A DNA stretch of 64,000 nt, from the NCBI GenBank assembly GCA_947685225.1, contig CANTUV010000035.1, positions 7,881,501 through 7,945,500 of the forward strand, read 5' to 3'. The stretch is from Garcia nutans (taxonomy: Eukaryota; Streptophyta; Magnoliopsida; Malpighiales; Euphorbiaceae). Every line of letters begins with the position of its first letter. Within the stretch, counting starts at the first letter, position 1. The translations under genes and the position numbers were made by a program. Below are positions 9,991 through 23,239 of this stretch, one piece after another. The notes under the pieces are model-generated. The model saw only the letters and a list, made by a program, of their open reading frames with translations, had not been told where the DNA came from and made no database searches.

Positions 9991-12689
9991 TAGAAAATAA
10001 TCTATTACTGACATTTTGCATAACTTTAATTAGTTAAAATATGCAAAAAATGAGGTAACTGTAGTAATCCATTTAAAATAATAATAATAAAGAAACTGTA
10101 ATTAAAGATAAATAAATAAAATTATTCATAAAATATTTATAATCTTATATCAAATACATAAAAATAAAAAATAATTAATTTCAGCTTTTCTGCAATATTT
10201 TTTGTAAATTTTTTTTTTATTTTATGCAATGTTCTCTGTAATAATTCCTAAAAAATATAACAAAAAAAATTATTCAAATATGAAAACAAAAAAATATTTA
10301 TAGTATAAAAGGAGGATAGAAAAATCAGAGAATGAGGGATAAAATAAAAATAAAAATTTAGACAAAAAATTAAATACAAAAAAAATATATAAAAAAGGGG
10401 AAATCCTCAAATTTTCTAACAAAGAAAATTAACATTTTTTTAAAAAGTATAGAAATTATACTCTAAAATAGGAATAAGCAATCAAAATTTCACCTAATAC
10501 AAAAAGTGTATTTGATGAGCAACAAAAAATCACACATCAAATTTTCAAACAAGAAAAGATCATCCATTAAGTAATATATAAGCTTTGATTCTTTACTGTA
10601 ATTTCATTTAGCTATTATTATTTTGACATTTGTATTGTTATTGTGATTTATATTTATATTATAATTTCAATTTAGTATATATATATATATATAATCAAAT
10701 ATAGCCAGACGGTAACTATAAAATAAAAATGCAAAAAGTGCATTTTATTATAAATACACTTAAAATTACAAATTTGTCCATAACATTCCCAAAAAACATA
10801 AGTTACTTATTATTAGTAAAAAATTATATTCATATGCAAAATATTGTCATGAAAAAATCAGTAAGCAAAGTAAAGAATAAAAAATGCATAAATAGAAACA
10901 AAATAATAGAAATAATAAAAACCTAGTTTTACAAAGATCTATTTTCATTTGCATCATTTATACAAATAAATAGGAACATATGTTATAAAATATAAATTCA
11001 ATTAGATCAATAAAAATAAAAATTAGACAATGAAAATAAATTTGAGTAGAAATATATTTAATTTTAAATACTAAAGAAATCTACTTTCTAAAAAAGTAAT
11101 AAAAAGATAACACTTAAAATGTAAACATATATAGACGAAAAATCAAACTAAAAAAATTGAATATGTATGGCAAAAAAAATAAATTCTTGCGGTGTGAGAT
11201 TAAAAATAAAATATACATTAAAACATTCAACAAAAAAAAGAGTAAAGAGAAATTCAAAAAATATAATAAATAAAATTTTAGTTTTTACGTCATAGCTTAT
11301 TGATGGACAGTAAGACAATGCATAGTAAATAGAGGTGAAAGACAGAGATCTAAATATATGTAGAAATTTTTCATGTTTGTAAAGAGAGAAATAGAAGAAA
11401 ATAGACGGCAGAGCCAAAAAGGAAATAAGGACTGATGGAAAATAATGAATATATATAGTAGTAATCTATGGTTAAAAGGGCATCATTTAAAACTGTGAAT
11501 TTTGGACTCATATTGTTTATTTAATTATTGAAAAATTAAAAAAAAAAAAAAAAAAGAGACAAGCATGCTTTATGTCAGCCTTGTCATTTGATAGCTTAGG
11601 AAATATTATCCCCATTTTGAATCTTTTTTTTAAACTAGTGGCGCTGTTAACACCACTAGTTGTCCTTTTTTTTAAATCTAACAAATAATAAAAGAAATTA
11701 TACTCATTTAGATCAACATTATTATATCATTGCTAATGGTATGTTATTGTTATAATTTTTTTAAATTGTTAAATCTATTAGTCCATTTATTTATTTTATT
11801 TTTTTATTGTTATTATTTGATAAATAATAAATAAAAAATAAAAAGATGTATAAAATCAAACGATTCTATTATTTAAATTTTTTTTCTATACTATTATAAT
11901 ATATAAATCTTTTATGAATTTTAATTAAAAAATTTATAGCATATTAATTTATTATTATTAACCTTCATAATCATTTATAAAAAAGTATTCTATATCATAT
12001 TTTTTTATTAGTTGACAAATAAAATTAAGAAAAAGTAAATAATAAAGATAGGTATATATAGTTAGGGTTAAGACATTTAAACAGTGAAGTTTGATATGTA
12101 TATTTTTATAATAAATTTTACTCTTTTCTGCTAGTTTGAGTTATACCGCACAAGATGCATAAACTTATTATGATGATGGAGTTTAAAGTAAGTGTCTACT
12201 GACCCACATAAAATAAGTTCATATGTATTTATATCCATCCATATTTTCATATATAATTTTTGACTTTTCAACACTTCGTGTATAATGAGACACAATTGTC
12301 AAATCATTTTTTTTAATATTTTTTTTATTGTTTGTTTGTTTTGAGATTTTAACCTTACTAGCTTTTTTTTTTAAAGAAATAAAATGGCAAATCCTTTTCT
12401 TTTCATGATGAGTGTTTGCATTTTGCCTTTTTTTATATATATATTTTTAAAAAAAGCAAAAAAAAGAGATTTTTTTTTAATCTAATACAACTTTCTCTTT
12501 TAAACTAGCAGTGGCACTTTCATTCAGTTTTTTTTAATTTTTTTCAATAAAATAATAAAATAAATAAATAATAATAAATTTCTAGCATTGATGCGATTAT
12601 ATTATTAATAAAATTTTATTATGAAATCAATATATTAGAATTAAGTTTTTTTTTTAAATCAATATATTTATTGGCTCTTATATTTTAAT
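9991..12689. other. AT-rich non-coding DNA
   Basis: Extremely A/T-rich with homopolymer runs. Short open frames (for example near 10729-10926 and, on the minus strand, 11148-11417) are low-complexity Lys/Asn/Ile/Phe strings and look like chance. A TA array lies at 10676-10693. One GC-containing palindrome is listed separately. Confidence 0.6.
11633..11661. repeat. short perfect inverted repeat (9-bp arms, 11-bp loop)
   Basis: AACTAGTGG at 11633-11641 pairs exactly with CCACTAGTT at 11653-11661. It stands out because the surroundings are almost pure A/T. A partly similar word (AACTAGCAGTGGC) lies near 12502. It could be the terminus of a small DNA transposon or a chance hairpin. Confidence 0.5.
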
Positions 12690-12968
12690 TTTTATCATTA
12701 ATTGCTCTATTAGGCATAATAAGGAGATTTTATTATATATATTTTATTAAGCAATAATGGAAATATGATAAAAAAAATAAATTATTTTATTCAGATCGTG
12801 GGTATAATAATTATACGTAAAAATGATCATGCTCAATAAAAATATAAAATTAATAAATTTAATAATTATATTCAAAAAGTGAATATAATTATAAATAATA
12901 TACCAAAATTATAACCAATAAGCTAGGAATAATTTCTCAATAGAATATAAGGTTTTATTTAGGAAGTG

Positions 12969-13011
<43 letters not shown>

Positions 13012-13500
13012 CAACAACAACAACCCCAATAATAATAAAATAAAATAAATTGAACTACCAAAAGATTTTAATTCCGTCAATCGGATACATGGGTAATTGA
13101 AATCAAAATTTAAATTTAAGTTCATTTTAATAAAAAAATATATTTTTTAAAAATATATTAATAAATTACAAAAAATAAAAGATATAAAAAAATATTTAAT
13201 AAAAATATAAAATTATAACAGTTATATCCAGAGAGTGTACATAATTTAAAAAAATAATAATAATAAATCTAACAAATATTGAACCATTAAATCATTATAC
13301 TCAGACAGTAAATGCAATGATTAAATAATTAACAAATAAATGAAATATGTGCCTACAAAAGCAAATAAAATTATTAAAAATAATAAAATTTAATAAGAAA
13401 TATTTAAATCCTGACAGTAGATATAATAATCGAAGTACAAGAATAATTAGAATTTATATTCATACAATGAATATAATTTCTCTTATAAATAAAAAATAGA
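12690..13500 (-). repeat. AT-rich dispersed repeat, inverted relative of 3560-4280
   Basis: Contains several diverged copies of a word near ATTATACTCAGACAGTAAAT (13216, 13295, 13404, 13455 and, weaker, 12787 and 12850). Near 13075-13135 is the complement of the CCGATTAATGAAATTAAAAT and GAGTTTGAAG words found at 3570-3640. An AAT/CAA microsatellite lies between them. The order matches the plus-strand copy, read backwards. Confidence 0.48.
12969..13023. repeat. compound AAT then CAA microsatellite
   Basis: AAT trinucleotides at 12969-13008 continue directly into five CAA units at 13009-13023. Confidence 0.95.
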
Positions 13501-16500
13501 TAATAAAATATTACAATAATTATAGTATTAATTTTTTAGTATTGTAGGGTATTTTTTTTTCTACACGTAATTAACTCCCCAAATTTAAAAACACAGACTA
13601 TAATTAGGTGTCCAATCAAATCTTATAATTGATTGGTGGTGACTCCTAATAAAAATAATAATAACTAAATATAAGCCAATAAAAAATAAATTAATTCTAT
13701 AAAATTTCGCCAGCTCTCCATTGCTCCCGTGCGACAATCATTCTCTCAATAAACGTCAAAATTACGAACATTATATTACTTTGTCTTAAACAGTATATAA
13801 TAACAATAATAATAATAATAATAATTTTATATTAATTTGAAGAAGAAAAAATAAAATTGATCTTAGAATTTATCAACTTAATATACCATATTATCAATTT
13901 AATTTTTTAAATTTCAATAAAAGTTAATTTGGTTTTAAACTTTGTAAACTTATGAACTACGATTGATATCTTAAAACCTCAATTATTTTTAGTTAAATAT
14001 TAAAAATTTAAATTGATACTATTGTATAATAAATATAGGAATCAATTTGATCTTAGACATTTAATTATTTGTTTTGAGCATTACAATGTGAGGAGTGAGG
14101 AATTAAACTTGGATATATGCACAGAATGTGCACTTGCCTGTAAACTATGTCTCAGCATATGATTTTAAACTTTTAATTATTAATAAAATTCTTATAACTA
14201 TTATTACTCATGATATAGAATAGAATCACAACTAAATTTTGAAATTATAATAAATAAGAAGCCACAAATAATTTTTAGAATAGCTAAACGATAGAAAATA
14301 TTCATTTTCTTAAAAAATAGCTCTATCAAAAAATATATTTCGCAGACAAATTATTTTCCTTTGCAAAATATGTCTTCTATGTGTATTTATGTTATAGTTA
14401 ACAGCACCAAATACTAGCATTTGAATTTTAGTCCGATACTAATTTGAATGTAACAAGTGAGGAAATGCATTTAAATTTATATCCCATACTATTGATTTAA
14501 TTTTTTAAATTCTATAATAATTAATAAAATCTCTAATTTTATAAATTTAAAATGATTATAATTAAATTAATAATTCAATTCTTCAACTTTTTAATAAACC
14601 ATTTTAGATGAATGTATTCAATAAGAATTCATTTTGAATTTTATATATAAATTTTTGAAAATTTTGCATTTGAAACATTAATAAATATTCATCTTAACTC
14701 TACTATTTTATCAAAAAATCTTAATTCTACTAATGCAATTCCATGAAATAAAAGATAACTAAAACAAATTCAATTAAAATAGTGAAATTTTCAATTAAAT
14801 TTCATAAAATTAATAGAATAATTATTATGGATAAAATAACTTTTTTTTTCTCATGATCTTTTTCTTTCTCTTCTCTTCTCTTCTTTCTTTCTTTTCCACA
14901 TTTTTCCCTCTCTTTTCTTACTATTTTCTCTCGTTGATATTTTTTGTCAATTAATTTCTATTATATTTTATAAATTAAATATTAATTACAATTATAAAAT
15001 ATATTTATTTCAGTTATTTTTTATTTTAATGATATTTATTTTATTATTAACATTTTCATAATAAAAATAAAGTAATTCATTTGTAGATTTGTACTAAATA
15101 TAAAAATGTAAACATAAATTAAATGTATATTTTAATTTAATTTTTAAAATATAAAAATTTATTTATAAACGAATTATACTTGAAATATATTTTTAAATAA
15201 GATTTTATCTTTTATGATTCTTTATATTTAATTAAAGAGAGAGAGAGAAAGAGACACAGGAGTGGCCTTATGTGATAATCATCCATTGAACCAAATCAAT
15301 ATTTTCTACATTTCACTTTCTACTATTGTATGTTGTGAAAATTGCGAAGAAAACGCGATGAGCCTGGACAAATGACGACAAATTAATTAGGGAATAGCGG
15401 CACCAGCCCAAACAGATTAGTTCCACAGATAATACTAAGAAACTAATTAGCAACACCAACAACCATTTAACTGATGGTGTTTGAATCATCTTTCAAGTTG
15501 AAAAAAAAATTAAGTTCATAATGATAAATTTTCAAATTCAAACATCAAATTAATCAAAGAAAAAAATTTTAACTTAATTTTTAGCATATACAAGCAAATA
15601 AATTTATTCCCACTATACTCAAATTCATGATATTTTATATTATTTCAAATGAATTAGTAATTTATATATTAATATAATTAATATTATGTATAAGTGTATA
15701 TAGTTAAAAATTTTAATATTAACATATTATAAAAATATTTATAATAACATATGTCTAATGTATTAAGACATTTTTCAAATTAATTCAAGAATTTATTTAT
15801 CAAAAGAAGTAATCAAAATATTAATTTAATTAAAAAGAAAAATTTTAAATAACTGAATTAGTAGTTTAAATAAAATAATTAGTAAAAATCTTTTATTTGT
15901 TATTTTTTATAAAAAGAAAAATTATGAATTTATCTTAAAATGATATGAGTAAATATCTAAAAATATAAAAGTGGTTGAAAGACAAATAAGTATAATACAT
16001 TTAAACTAAGTTGATAAAATAAGAATATCTTTAAGTAGGTTTCAAAAATTTATTTGTTGATATTCAGATGCATTCTTTATTACTTTCTGCTTTTTAATTT
16101 TTCACTTAAAAATAGATTAAAAAATTTATTAAAAATAAAATCATATAATATAAAATTCTAAATCCAAATATAATTAATAATATGTTTACTTTAAATTATT
16201 TTAAGGCAATTAAATTTATATTATCAATTATAATTTTATTGAAATCCTTATCTATAACCATAAGTATAGTATAATGACCGTGCGTCATGCAGAACTCATT
16301 TGTATTTCAATGTATAAATAAAAATAAGAAGTAAATAAAATAAAGCAATAAAGCAATAAAGCTTAGTATTGATTTTTACCTTCAAACAATATTTCTAGAA
16401 AATAGTTAAATTATTTTGAAAAAAAAATAGATGCTTACATTTCATCAAGAATAATAACATCTGCAAAAAGAAAAATAATAACAAAAACATAAAAGAATAA

Positions 16501-16744
16501 TGCTCAATATTGGCCCTTAGCACACAGTAGGTTGAGTTGATATTATGGTATAAAGTGGAATTTTTCCATTTTTGGCTAATGAAATGAATGAAATAAGTGA
16601 TTAAAGGAGGAAAGACAAGGAAGCACAATGATTTACAGTGGTTGGGGGTAATAATCTCTACTTCCACTACTCATTGATAAGTATTTCTCCTAAATAATTT
16701 GAAATTTTGCAAGTTCACTCCTAATTTAATATTTTCTAACTCAC
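13501..16744. other. AT-rich intergenic DNA
   Basis: No gene, domain or RNA gene recognised on either strand. It holds a TAA run (about 13799-13823), a CT-rich patch at 14860-14935 and a GA run at 15235-15255. A more complex patch at 15330-15480 and one at 16520-16690 (ACAGTGGTTGGGGG near 16636) do not match anything I can name. Confidence 0.55.
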
Positions 16745-16866
16745 ATCCAACTAGCGACGGAACCAGAAATTCATTCAAGGGGGGTAAAATTTACACAAAA
16801 AAAATTATTGATAAAAAATTCATCAAAGGTGAGCAAAATTTACACAGAAAAAATTACTGACGAATA
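16745..16866 (+). repeat. 48-bp tandem duplication in a dispersed plant repeat
   Basis: Two adjacent ~48-bp units, each running from AATTCAT through GCAAAATTTACACA or GTAAAATTTACACA into an A-rich tail, occupy about 16769-16816 and 16817-16863. The lead-in GACGGAACCAGAAATTC followed by a G run resembles a repeat word I have seen scattered in plant genomes. The family is not identified. Confidence 0.45.
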
Positions 16867-16984
16867 ATTATAAATTTATAGTTTAATATTATTAAATTAA
16901 TCACAATTTATAGTTTAAATTTTATTAAGCTAATAATAATTTATATTAAAATTTTATTTTATAATAATATATATACACACACAT

Positions 16985-18966
16985 GTGGTGGAGGGGAGGT
17001 ATTTATAGGCAATTCCTTCAGTTTTCCCATCACGGATAAATGCTTCAATCGCAAAAACTTTTGAGCCCTATCGTGGTCATGCAGCCTTGATAGTGAACAC
17101 TATGGGCTATCACAGTAAGAGTTGGTTTCCAGTGGTCCTGACCTTATGTTGTACCTAACAGATAAATAACGGCTAGTCCACATGTCATACGTAGATTGGC
17201 TGCTCAGTTACCCATAATCTACCACCCTTCTATATGAATATTGCAATCGTTGCAATCTTAGTCGCAATTGTGATGTTTGAATCTTTGAAATTTCGCTCTA
17301 GTTGATAACTATGTGCCGTACAATGATTTGCTCCTTAAATCCTCCTAATCTCTTCAAACCAAATTGAATATCGCAGTCATGAACTCATTCTTTCAATTGC
17401 AATCCCTCTATCTTGACCAAGATCACTAATTTTATGTCCACGACAAACACTTTTGTCTCTTAATTACTTGTTCTGAGCTTTAATTTCATTGTGGTCGCTA
17501 GACATTGGTCGCTGTTGCATATTGTCTATCACACCCAAAACTAAGCTCTTGACATTTACCCCGAATTCTACTATGACTTTAAGTGAAAATGGCAACTTTG
17601 GATCACTCCTGCAATAGCATAGTCATGGTCACGATTGTCCTTTCTATACAAATTACTTTAAAAGCTTTAGGCTCATTGCAAATGTGATTTTTTGGTTGTG
17701 GGAGTGAATTATAGGTCCTTCATTACGCTTTGTGGATTTTGATTGTTTTCAACCTTTGAAACTTTTTCAACCTAAGATCCTACCATAATCACTTAGTACA
17801 TCATTAGTACTATTCAATTTAATTATCTAAAATAAAAATAGAGTATTGACCAAGGGTGTGTTCAACACTCAAAAATCATTAGAGTATGTTGTAATGAGGA
17901 AAAATGTTAAAGAAGAAGAGCATGATGGAACCTAAAGTAGAGCATGACGCAAACGAATCAAACCCAATAGAATTTGATTTAAAATGTCTATAAATTTAAA
18001 AAGTAAGAGTAAGATGAAAAAATGTATAATTAAATGTGAAATTCATTCCCATAAAAAATAGTAATCATTATGCCAGGTTTAGTATATATATAATATTCAA
18101 TAAGAAATATTTATAAATAATACAATAATTTTATTTTCAAAATTATAATATTTTCATAAAATTAGAATAAAAGAAGTTAATTTCACATAGACCCGACCTT
18201 GGAGTAAGTCCGAACAGCCCATTGTCTAGGGCAAGTCACCACGGGGGCAATGCTTAAATACGCATATATACATTATATATATATAAAAAAGAGTAAACAA
18301 AAAAAAAAGAAAATCAATATTGGGCTGTCTTTTTGTATTATTTATAGGCTATCATAAATTGTCTAGAGCAACTTAATTCTATGGGTCAAGCCTGATTTCG
18401 CATATCATTTTTAAAATTTGAGACATTTATAAAACTATCTTAAAAGATAAATTTTATTTCAAATATACTATAAAAAATAAAAACACTTACACTTTTAAAA
18501 AAAAGTTTAAGCAAATTGTCAAAAATATTTCACTTTTCACTAAAACAATAGTTTTTTTTAATATATATATATATATATTCCTTCACTACAATTAATAGTC
18601 TACTTCAATTTTTATCTTTTTTTTTTCAAATTTCATTATTGAATAAAAATATTCTAATAACAGAATAAAAAATAATATTTCAAATTATTTTTAGCATATA
18701 AATTCTATAATTTTTTATAAAAAAAATTAATTTTAATTATAAAAATAAATAATACTCACAAAAAATAAAAAAAAAGTAAAATATATAAAAATATATTAAT
18801 AAAGATTGCTAAATTTATTTTAAATAAAATTTACATATTATACTCATAAAAAATAAAAAAATATTAATTTTATTATGTAGATATTTGGTAGATATCATGT
18901 ATATATTTCATAGATGTTGTGTATATATTATGCCTTTGTTATCTAAGTTATGTGTATTTTATGTAT
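16985..18966. other. higher-GC unidentified stretch, then AT-rich DNA
   Basis: 17000-17800 is clearly more GC-rich and more complex than its surroundings, like decayed coding or LTR DNA, but no frame stays open and no motif is recognisable. 18190-18265 is another complex patch (ACCCGACCTTGGAG, then CACGGGGGCAATGC). The rest is AT-rich. I see no LTR pair or terminal repeats. Confidence 0.45.
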
Positions 18967-20468
18967 TGATTGATGGACAATCAAACTCTATTTTGATCAT
19001 TGACAATTAAATTAATAAAGACATAATGATTTCAAATAAGTTTATCAAGTTTGTTTTGTAGAAACCGAGTGCCTTTGTGCCACCGTCAAAATGAACGATC
19101 AAGCGACCACACAAATGCAGCAGAATAGAATAAGCATATGGCATACAGACTTACCGACAAGAAAGTACATAATCGAACAGGCATATAGTGTGCCGAGCCA
19201 AATATAGAATTGTTGAGCTAAGAAGAACCAAACTGTCAAGCCAAAAGCAGTATGATGGAACAACCGAGCTAAGCAAGCAGGACAGCTATATACCGAGCTA
19301 GACGAGCCAACTACGGTCAACTGAGTTAAGTTCATAATTTTCACAGAAGAGTTCATGTTGTCCATGAGTGGTGAAGTCAAGGCGCCCGGTAGGCGTGCGA
19401 CCATACTCGAGCACCGAGTGAACACACCAAATCAATATAAGAATTCATAAACTCAGAGAAGGGATAGCGGTCTCAATGGGCGGTGAAGTCAGGACGACAG
19501 AACTTAGTGTGACCGCCCCTCGACACCTGAGCAATTGCACGTAATAAAGAGCTAAAATACTAAAAAGAATATAAGAGATAGAGGTCAGCTCTCGCGGTGC
19601 TTTCTTGATGCTCAAAACTTTGTGCAACCACCCAGAAGTACCAAGCGACCACACAAGATCTACATATTTGAATCTTAGCACCGAATACCTCGGACCGATG
19701 ATAACTGAACACGTGGATGAAAAAAATTTAAATTCAATGGTAACCTTGTGCCAAACAACCTCACACAGAGCTGGATGACCGCACGACACAGAGATATGGG
19801 TAGTAGGATTCGGTCAGATAACAAAATTCGACCATTGGAACTAGTCGTTACACAAAGCTTTTAAATCAAGAGACCGCACACAGTGTTTTAGCCACCAATT
19901 TAGTGAAAGATGAGCACTAAACATATGGAAACCACCTCAAACGGCTACTTTATGCCAAATAGCTATAAATACCACATTAAACTTTATTTTTGTGGTTAGA
20001 AAATACTTTGATTGTTATTGTAATTTCATTGAATAACATTTTTCATTATCTTATCTAAATATCAAAACCTAAAATCTTGGAGTATTGGGTGTGAGCATTA
20101 AACACCATAAGAAGTTTGAGTGTGAGCTTAAAAACACTTAGGTTGTGAGAGTGGGCTTGAAAAAACTCTTGTAAGAGTTATAAGGATTGATATCAAACTT
20201 TTATAAAGTTTGGTATGAGTTTATGAAAACACCAAGTTAGAGTTAAGCTTGTAAAAACTCAAAACTAGTAGAACTTTAACAAGTTGTTAAGGAAGTGGAT
20301 GTAGGATTGAGATAAATCTGAACCACTATAACTTTTGTATTTTTCCTTCTCTACTCTACTTCATCTTCATCCGCATCTTTCTCATCTCTTGCTTTTTAAA
20401 TTTTAAATTTACCATCGCTCTTCATTTCAACCAATTCACCCCCTCTTAATTGCTAGTTTGAGACAACA
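18967..20468 (+). mobile_element. probable ~1.5-kb 5' LTR of a non-coding (LARD-like) LTR element
   Basis: A second, diverged copy of its first ~950 bp lies at 21552-23062 in the same direction. Three signs support an LTR: a TATA box (CTATAAATACC at about 19969-19979) in the plus direction; a TG start (TGATTGATGG at 18967) and CA end (GACAACA at 20462-20468); and a primer-binding-like ATTGGTATCA immediately after the end. Minus-strand open frames of 108 and 114 codons inside it (19099-19789) look like chance, since the second copy has lost most of their reading. Confidence 0.6.
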
Positions 20469-20484
20469 ATTGGTATCAAAAACT
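20469..20484 (+). other. degenerate primer-binding site
   Basis: ATTGGTATCAAAAAC follows the putative LTR end directly. It matches the TGGTATCAGAGC-type site at its first eight bases after ATT and then diverges, as in an old copy. Confidence 0.5.
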
Positions 20485-20825
20485 AGCTTCAAAAATTAAA
20501 AACTTTATAAAATTTTAATAAAAAACAAAACTAGCAATTAGTAAATTTAAATACTAATCATAACACATTTGATTTTAAAATTTTAAAATTTTTTACACTA
20601 GATTTAAATTTGTTCACTAGCAACCAAGTATAATTCACTAGATTTTAAAATTACTAAATATGATAAAATAAATTGCTAGATTAATTTGAAAATAATTTAA
20701 ATTTTCATATTATTATAATTAATTTCTAGTGATTAATTATTGTTATAATATAATAAAATTGCTAGATTAATTTTCATATTATAATTAATCTATGAAAATA
20801 TATATATTGCTAGGGTTATTAATTA

Positions 20826-21264
20826 TAATTAATATTATGAAAATAATTATTGTTAATATAATATAATTAATATAAAATTTTATAAATTGAATAAATATAT
20901 ATATGTGTGTGAAAATATAAAATATTATATATATATACACACAATTATTGATATAAAATATTATAAATTGTGTATATATATTATTATAAAATATTATAAG
21001 TGATTATATTAATTTTATAAATTATGTAATCAGATTTATTACATATTAACATGCTAAATTTTTATTACAAAAAAAAGACATACCAAATTTAATTAAAAGA
21101 GTAACTAATTTTATTTTTATTTTTAAAAAAATTAAAATGAAACATATGTACATGCGTACGCACGCACAAACTTCAGTTTGTGGTGCTCAGCCAAAAAAAT
21201 CTTCAGTTTGTTGTTATAAAATCTCTTAATTTTTAATTTCTTTTCATTAAAAATTTTTTATTCA
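20826..21264 (+). repeat. left arm of a ~440-bp inverted repeat
   Basis: This segment is repeated in reverse complement at 23240-23795. The arms match almost base for base by eye, including the complex stretch with CATGCGTACGCACGCAC and two copies of CTTCAGTTTGT. Outer homology ends near 20826 and inner homology near TTTTTTATTC at 21262. The arms enclose about 2 kb. It lies in the internal region of the LTR-like element. Confidence 0.85.
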
Positions 21265-21909
21265 CAAATGATATGGCAAGAGACAAGAGTTTAAAACTTA
21301 AGAGAACAAATTTCACATTTGATTAGTATTAAAAATTAAAATCTAGTTTTGAAATTTGTTAGGACTGAATTATTTTAAAATAATTCAAATTTAGAAATAA
21401 TAAATTATTTGAAAATACTAAATTATTATTTGAAAATAGAAATAGAAATTTCCTTATTAATTATATTATTATGATTGCATCAACTGTCATGCACTTAATT
21501 ATGTTGAAATTCAATTTGATTATCAAAGTTAAAAATAAAGAAATTATTAATTGATTGGCAATTAAACTTTATTTTGATCACAATCAAATTAATAAAGACC
21601 TAATGATTTCAAACAAGTTTGTCAAGTTTATTTTGCATAACTAAGCATTTTTGTGCGACTGCCAGAATGAACGATTGAGCGACCGCACAAATGCAGTAGA
21701 ACCAAATAGTGTTGAGAATCTGGCCCTAGGAGACATTAGTCAATTCATCAATTAGTCAAATTCATTTATTATTAATTGGGCTTATAATAAGTTAGGCTCA
21801 CCTTATAATCAAATTGACTTAAGCCAATTTGTAGGGATCCCCCTTCTTATTATAAGCCTTTCAATTCTTTTATTTTTAATCAATGTGGGATTACCCCACA
21901 ACATTTACA

Positions 21910-21919
21910 CTCCCCCCTC
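21910..21919 (-). other. TRIM polypurine tract
   Basis: GAGGGGGGAG on the minus strand, directly adjacent to the start (TGTAAATG) of the downstream LTR. This is the expected place for plus-strand priming. Confidence 0.85.
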
Positions 21920-22022
21920 AAGTGGCAATTCGGCCACTTGACAAGTATCGACGGCTCAACCCGGGTCCGTCAGGGTACAGTAACTCGATCCTCATACTTC
22001 GAGTTCGGATCCCAGCTCGACA

Positions 22023-22035
22023 GGCTCTGATACCA
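22023..22035 (-). other. TRIM primer-binding site
   Basis: TGGTATCAGAGCC on the minus strand, directly after the upstream LTR ends in CA. It is an exact initiator Met-tRNA-type site. Confidence 0.92.
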
Positions 22036-23239
22036 TGTTGAGAATCTGGGCCCTAAGAGCTATTAATCAATTCATCAATTAGTCAAATTCATTTATTATT
22101 AATTGGGCTTATAATAAGTTGGGTTCACCTTATAATCAAATTGACTTAAGCCAATTTGTAGGGATCCCTCTTCTTATTATAAGCCTTTCAATTCTTTTAT
22201 TTTTAATCAATGTGAGATTACCCCACAACCTTTACAAATAGGCATATGACATACATGCTTAACGAGCAGAAAGCGCAGAACCGAACGTACATATAGTATG
22301 CTAATCCAAATATAGAATTGTTGAGCTAAGAAGAACTGAATTGTTGAGCCAAAAGTAGCCTGATGGAACAACTGTGCTAAGCAAGCAGTGCAACTCTATA
22401 CCGAACTAGACGAGCCAACTACAGTCAATTGAGTTGAGTCCACAATTTTCACAGAAAAATTTGTATTGTCCATGAGCAATGAAGTCAGGATGCCTGATAG
22501 GCATGGAACCATACGCAAGCATCGAGCGGCCACACCAAATCAAGATAAGAATTTATAAACTCATAGAAGGGATAGCGATCTTAGTGAGCAGTGAAGTCAG
22601 GACCCCAGAACTTAGTACGACCTTCACCGACACCTGAGCGACCACATATAACAAAGAGCTAAAATACTAAAAGAACAAAAGAGATAGTGGTCAGCTCTCG
22701 CGGTGCTTCCTTAACGCTCAAAATTTTGTACAATTGCTCAGAAGAACTGAGCGACCGCACAAGACCTGCAAATTTAAATCTTAGCACCAAATACCTCGAA
22801 CCAATAATAATATAGCACGTGGATGAAAAAATTTTGAATTCAATGGTAATCTTGCGCCAAGCAACCGCACCCGAGCTGGATGACTGCATGACACAAAGAT
22901 ATGGGCAGCAAAATTCTGCCAGACAATAAAATTCAACCGTTGAAACTAGAAATTACATGAAGCTTTTAAACCGAGCGACTGCACAGCGAACTTCAATCAC
23001 CAATTTAGCGAACTTCAATCACCAATTTAGAGGAAGACAAGTTATATTAATAATATGAAAACAAAATAAAGAAATTCGCGTCATTTTTCTATGCTCAAAT
23101 CAACGATGAAGATATTTTTCCCACACAACTGTAAAAAAATAATGTGAAGTTCTTTTTTATTTTATTTTTGGATATATAGCGCTCTTTGTGGTAGTAAGCA
23201 CATGAAGTCCAAGCATAATGATATCAGAGACCAAAAAAC

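Larger units (their letters stand above)
21710..22236 (-). mobile_element. complete TRIM retrotransposon, 527 bp
   Basis: Two direct terminal repeats, 21710-21909 (200 bp) and 22036-22236 (201 bp), start TGTTGAGAATCTG and end TTTACA as read on the plus strand. By my count they differ at about 9 bases and one indel. The internal 126 bp carries, on the minus strand, an exact primer-binding site next to one repeat and a G-rich polypurine tract next to the other, so transcription runs on the minus strand. A perfect 5-bp target duplication AATAG flanks the element (21705-21709, 22237-22241). It has no coding capacity. All parts of a terminal-repeat retrotransposon in miniature are present. I see no 5S-rRNA-like segment in the LTR, so it does not look like Cassandra. 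Confidence 0.95.
21552..23062 (+). mobile_element. second (broken) copy of the ~1.5-kb LTR, interrupted by a TRIM
   Basis: From TGATTGGCAATTAAAC at 21552 this follows the sequence of 18967-19930 with perhaps 10-20% difference. The match is interrupted only by the TRIM at 21710-22236 (plus its 5-bp duplication). A 22-bp tandem duplication (22987-23008 and 23009-23030) is unique to this copy. Homology stops near 23062, before the TATA box found in the first copy, so the U3 end, R and U5 are missing. It would be the 3' LTR, truncated later. The minus-strand 76-codon open frame at 22659-22889 is not a gene. Confidence 0.62.

Noticed and set aside
19448..19475. AAACTCAGAGAAGGGATAGCGG resembles miR390
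   Set aside because: The match has an internal length difference and lies in the U3 of an LTR. There is no complementary arm nearby to form a miRNA hairpin, and the second copy is diverged at the same site.
19099..19789. Minus-strand frames of 108 and 114 codons, and a 76-codon frame at 22659-22889
   Set aside because: They lie in the two copies of the LTR-like repeat. The second copy does not keep the long frames open over the same span, and there is no known domain, so they are chance frames in a GC-richer repeat.
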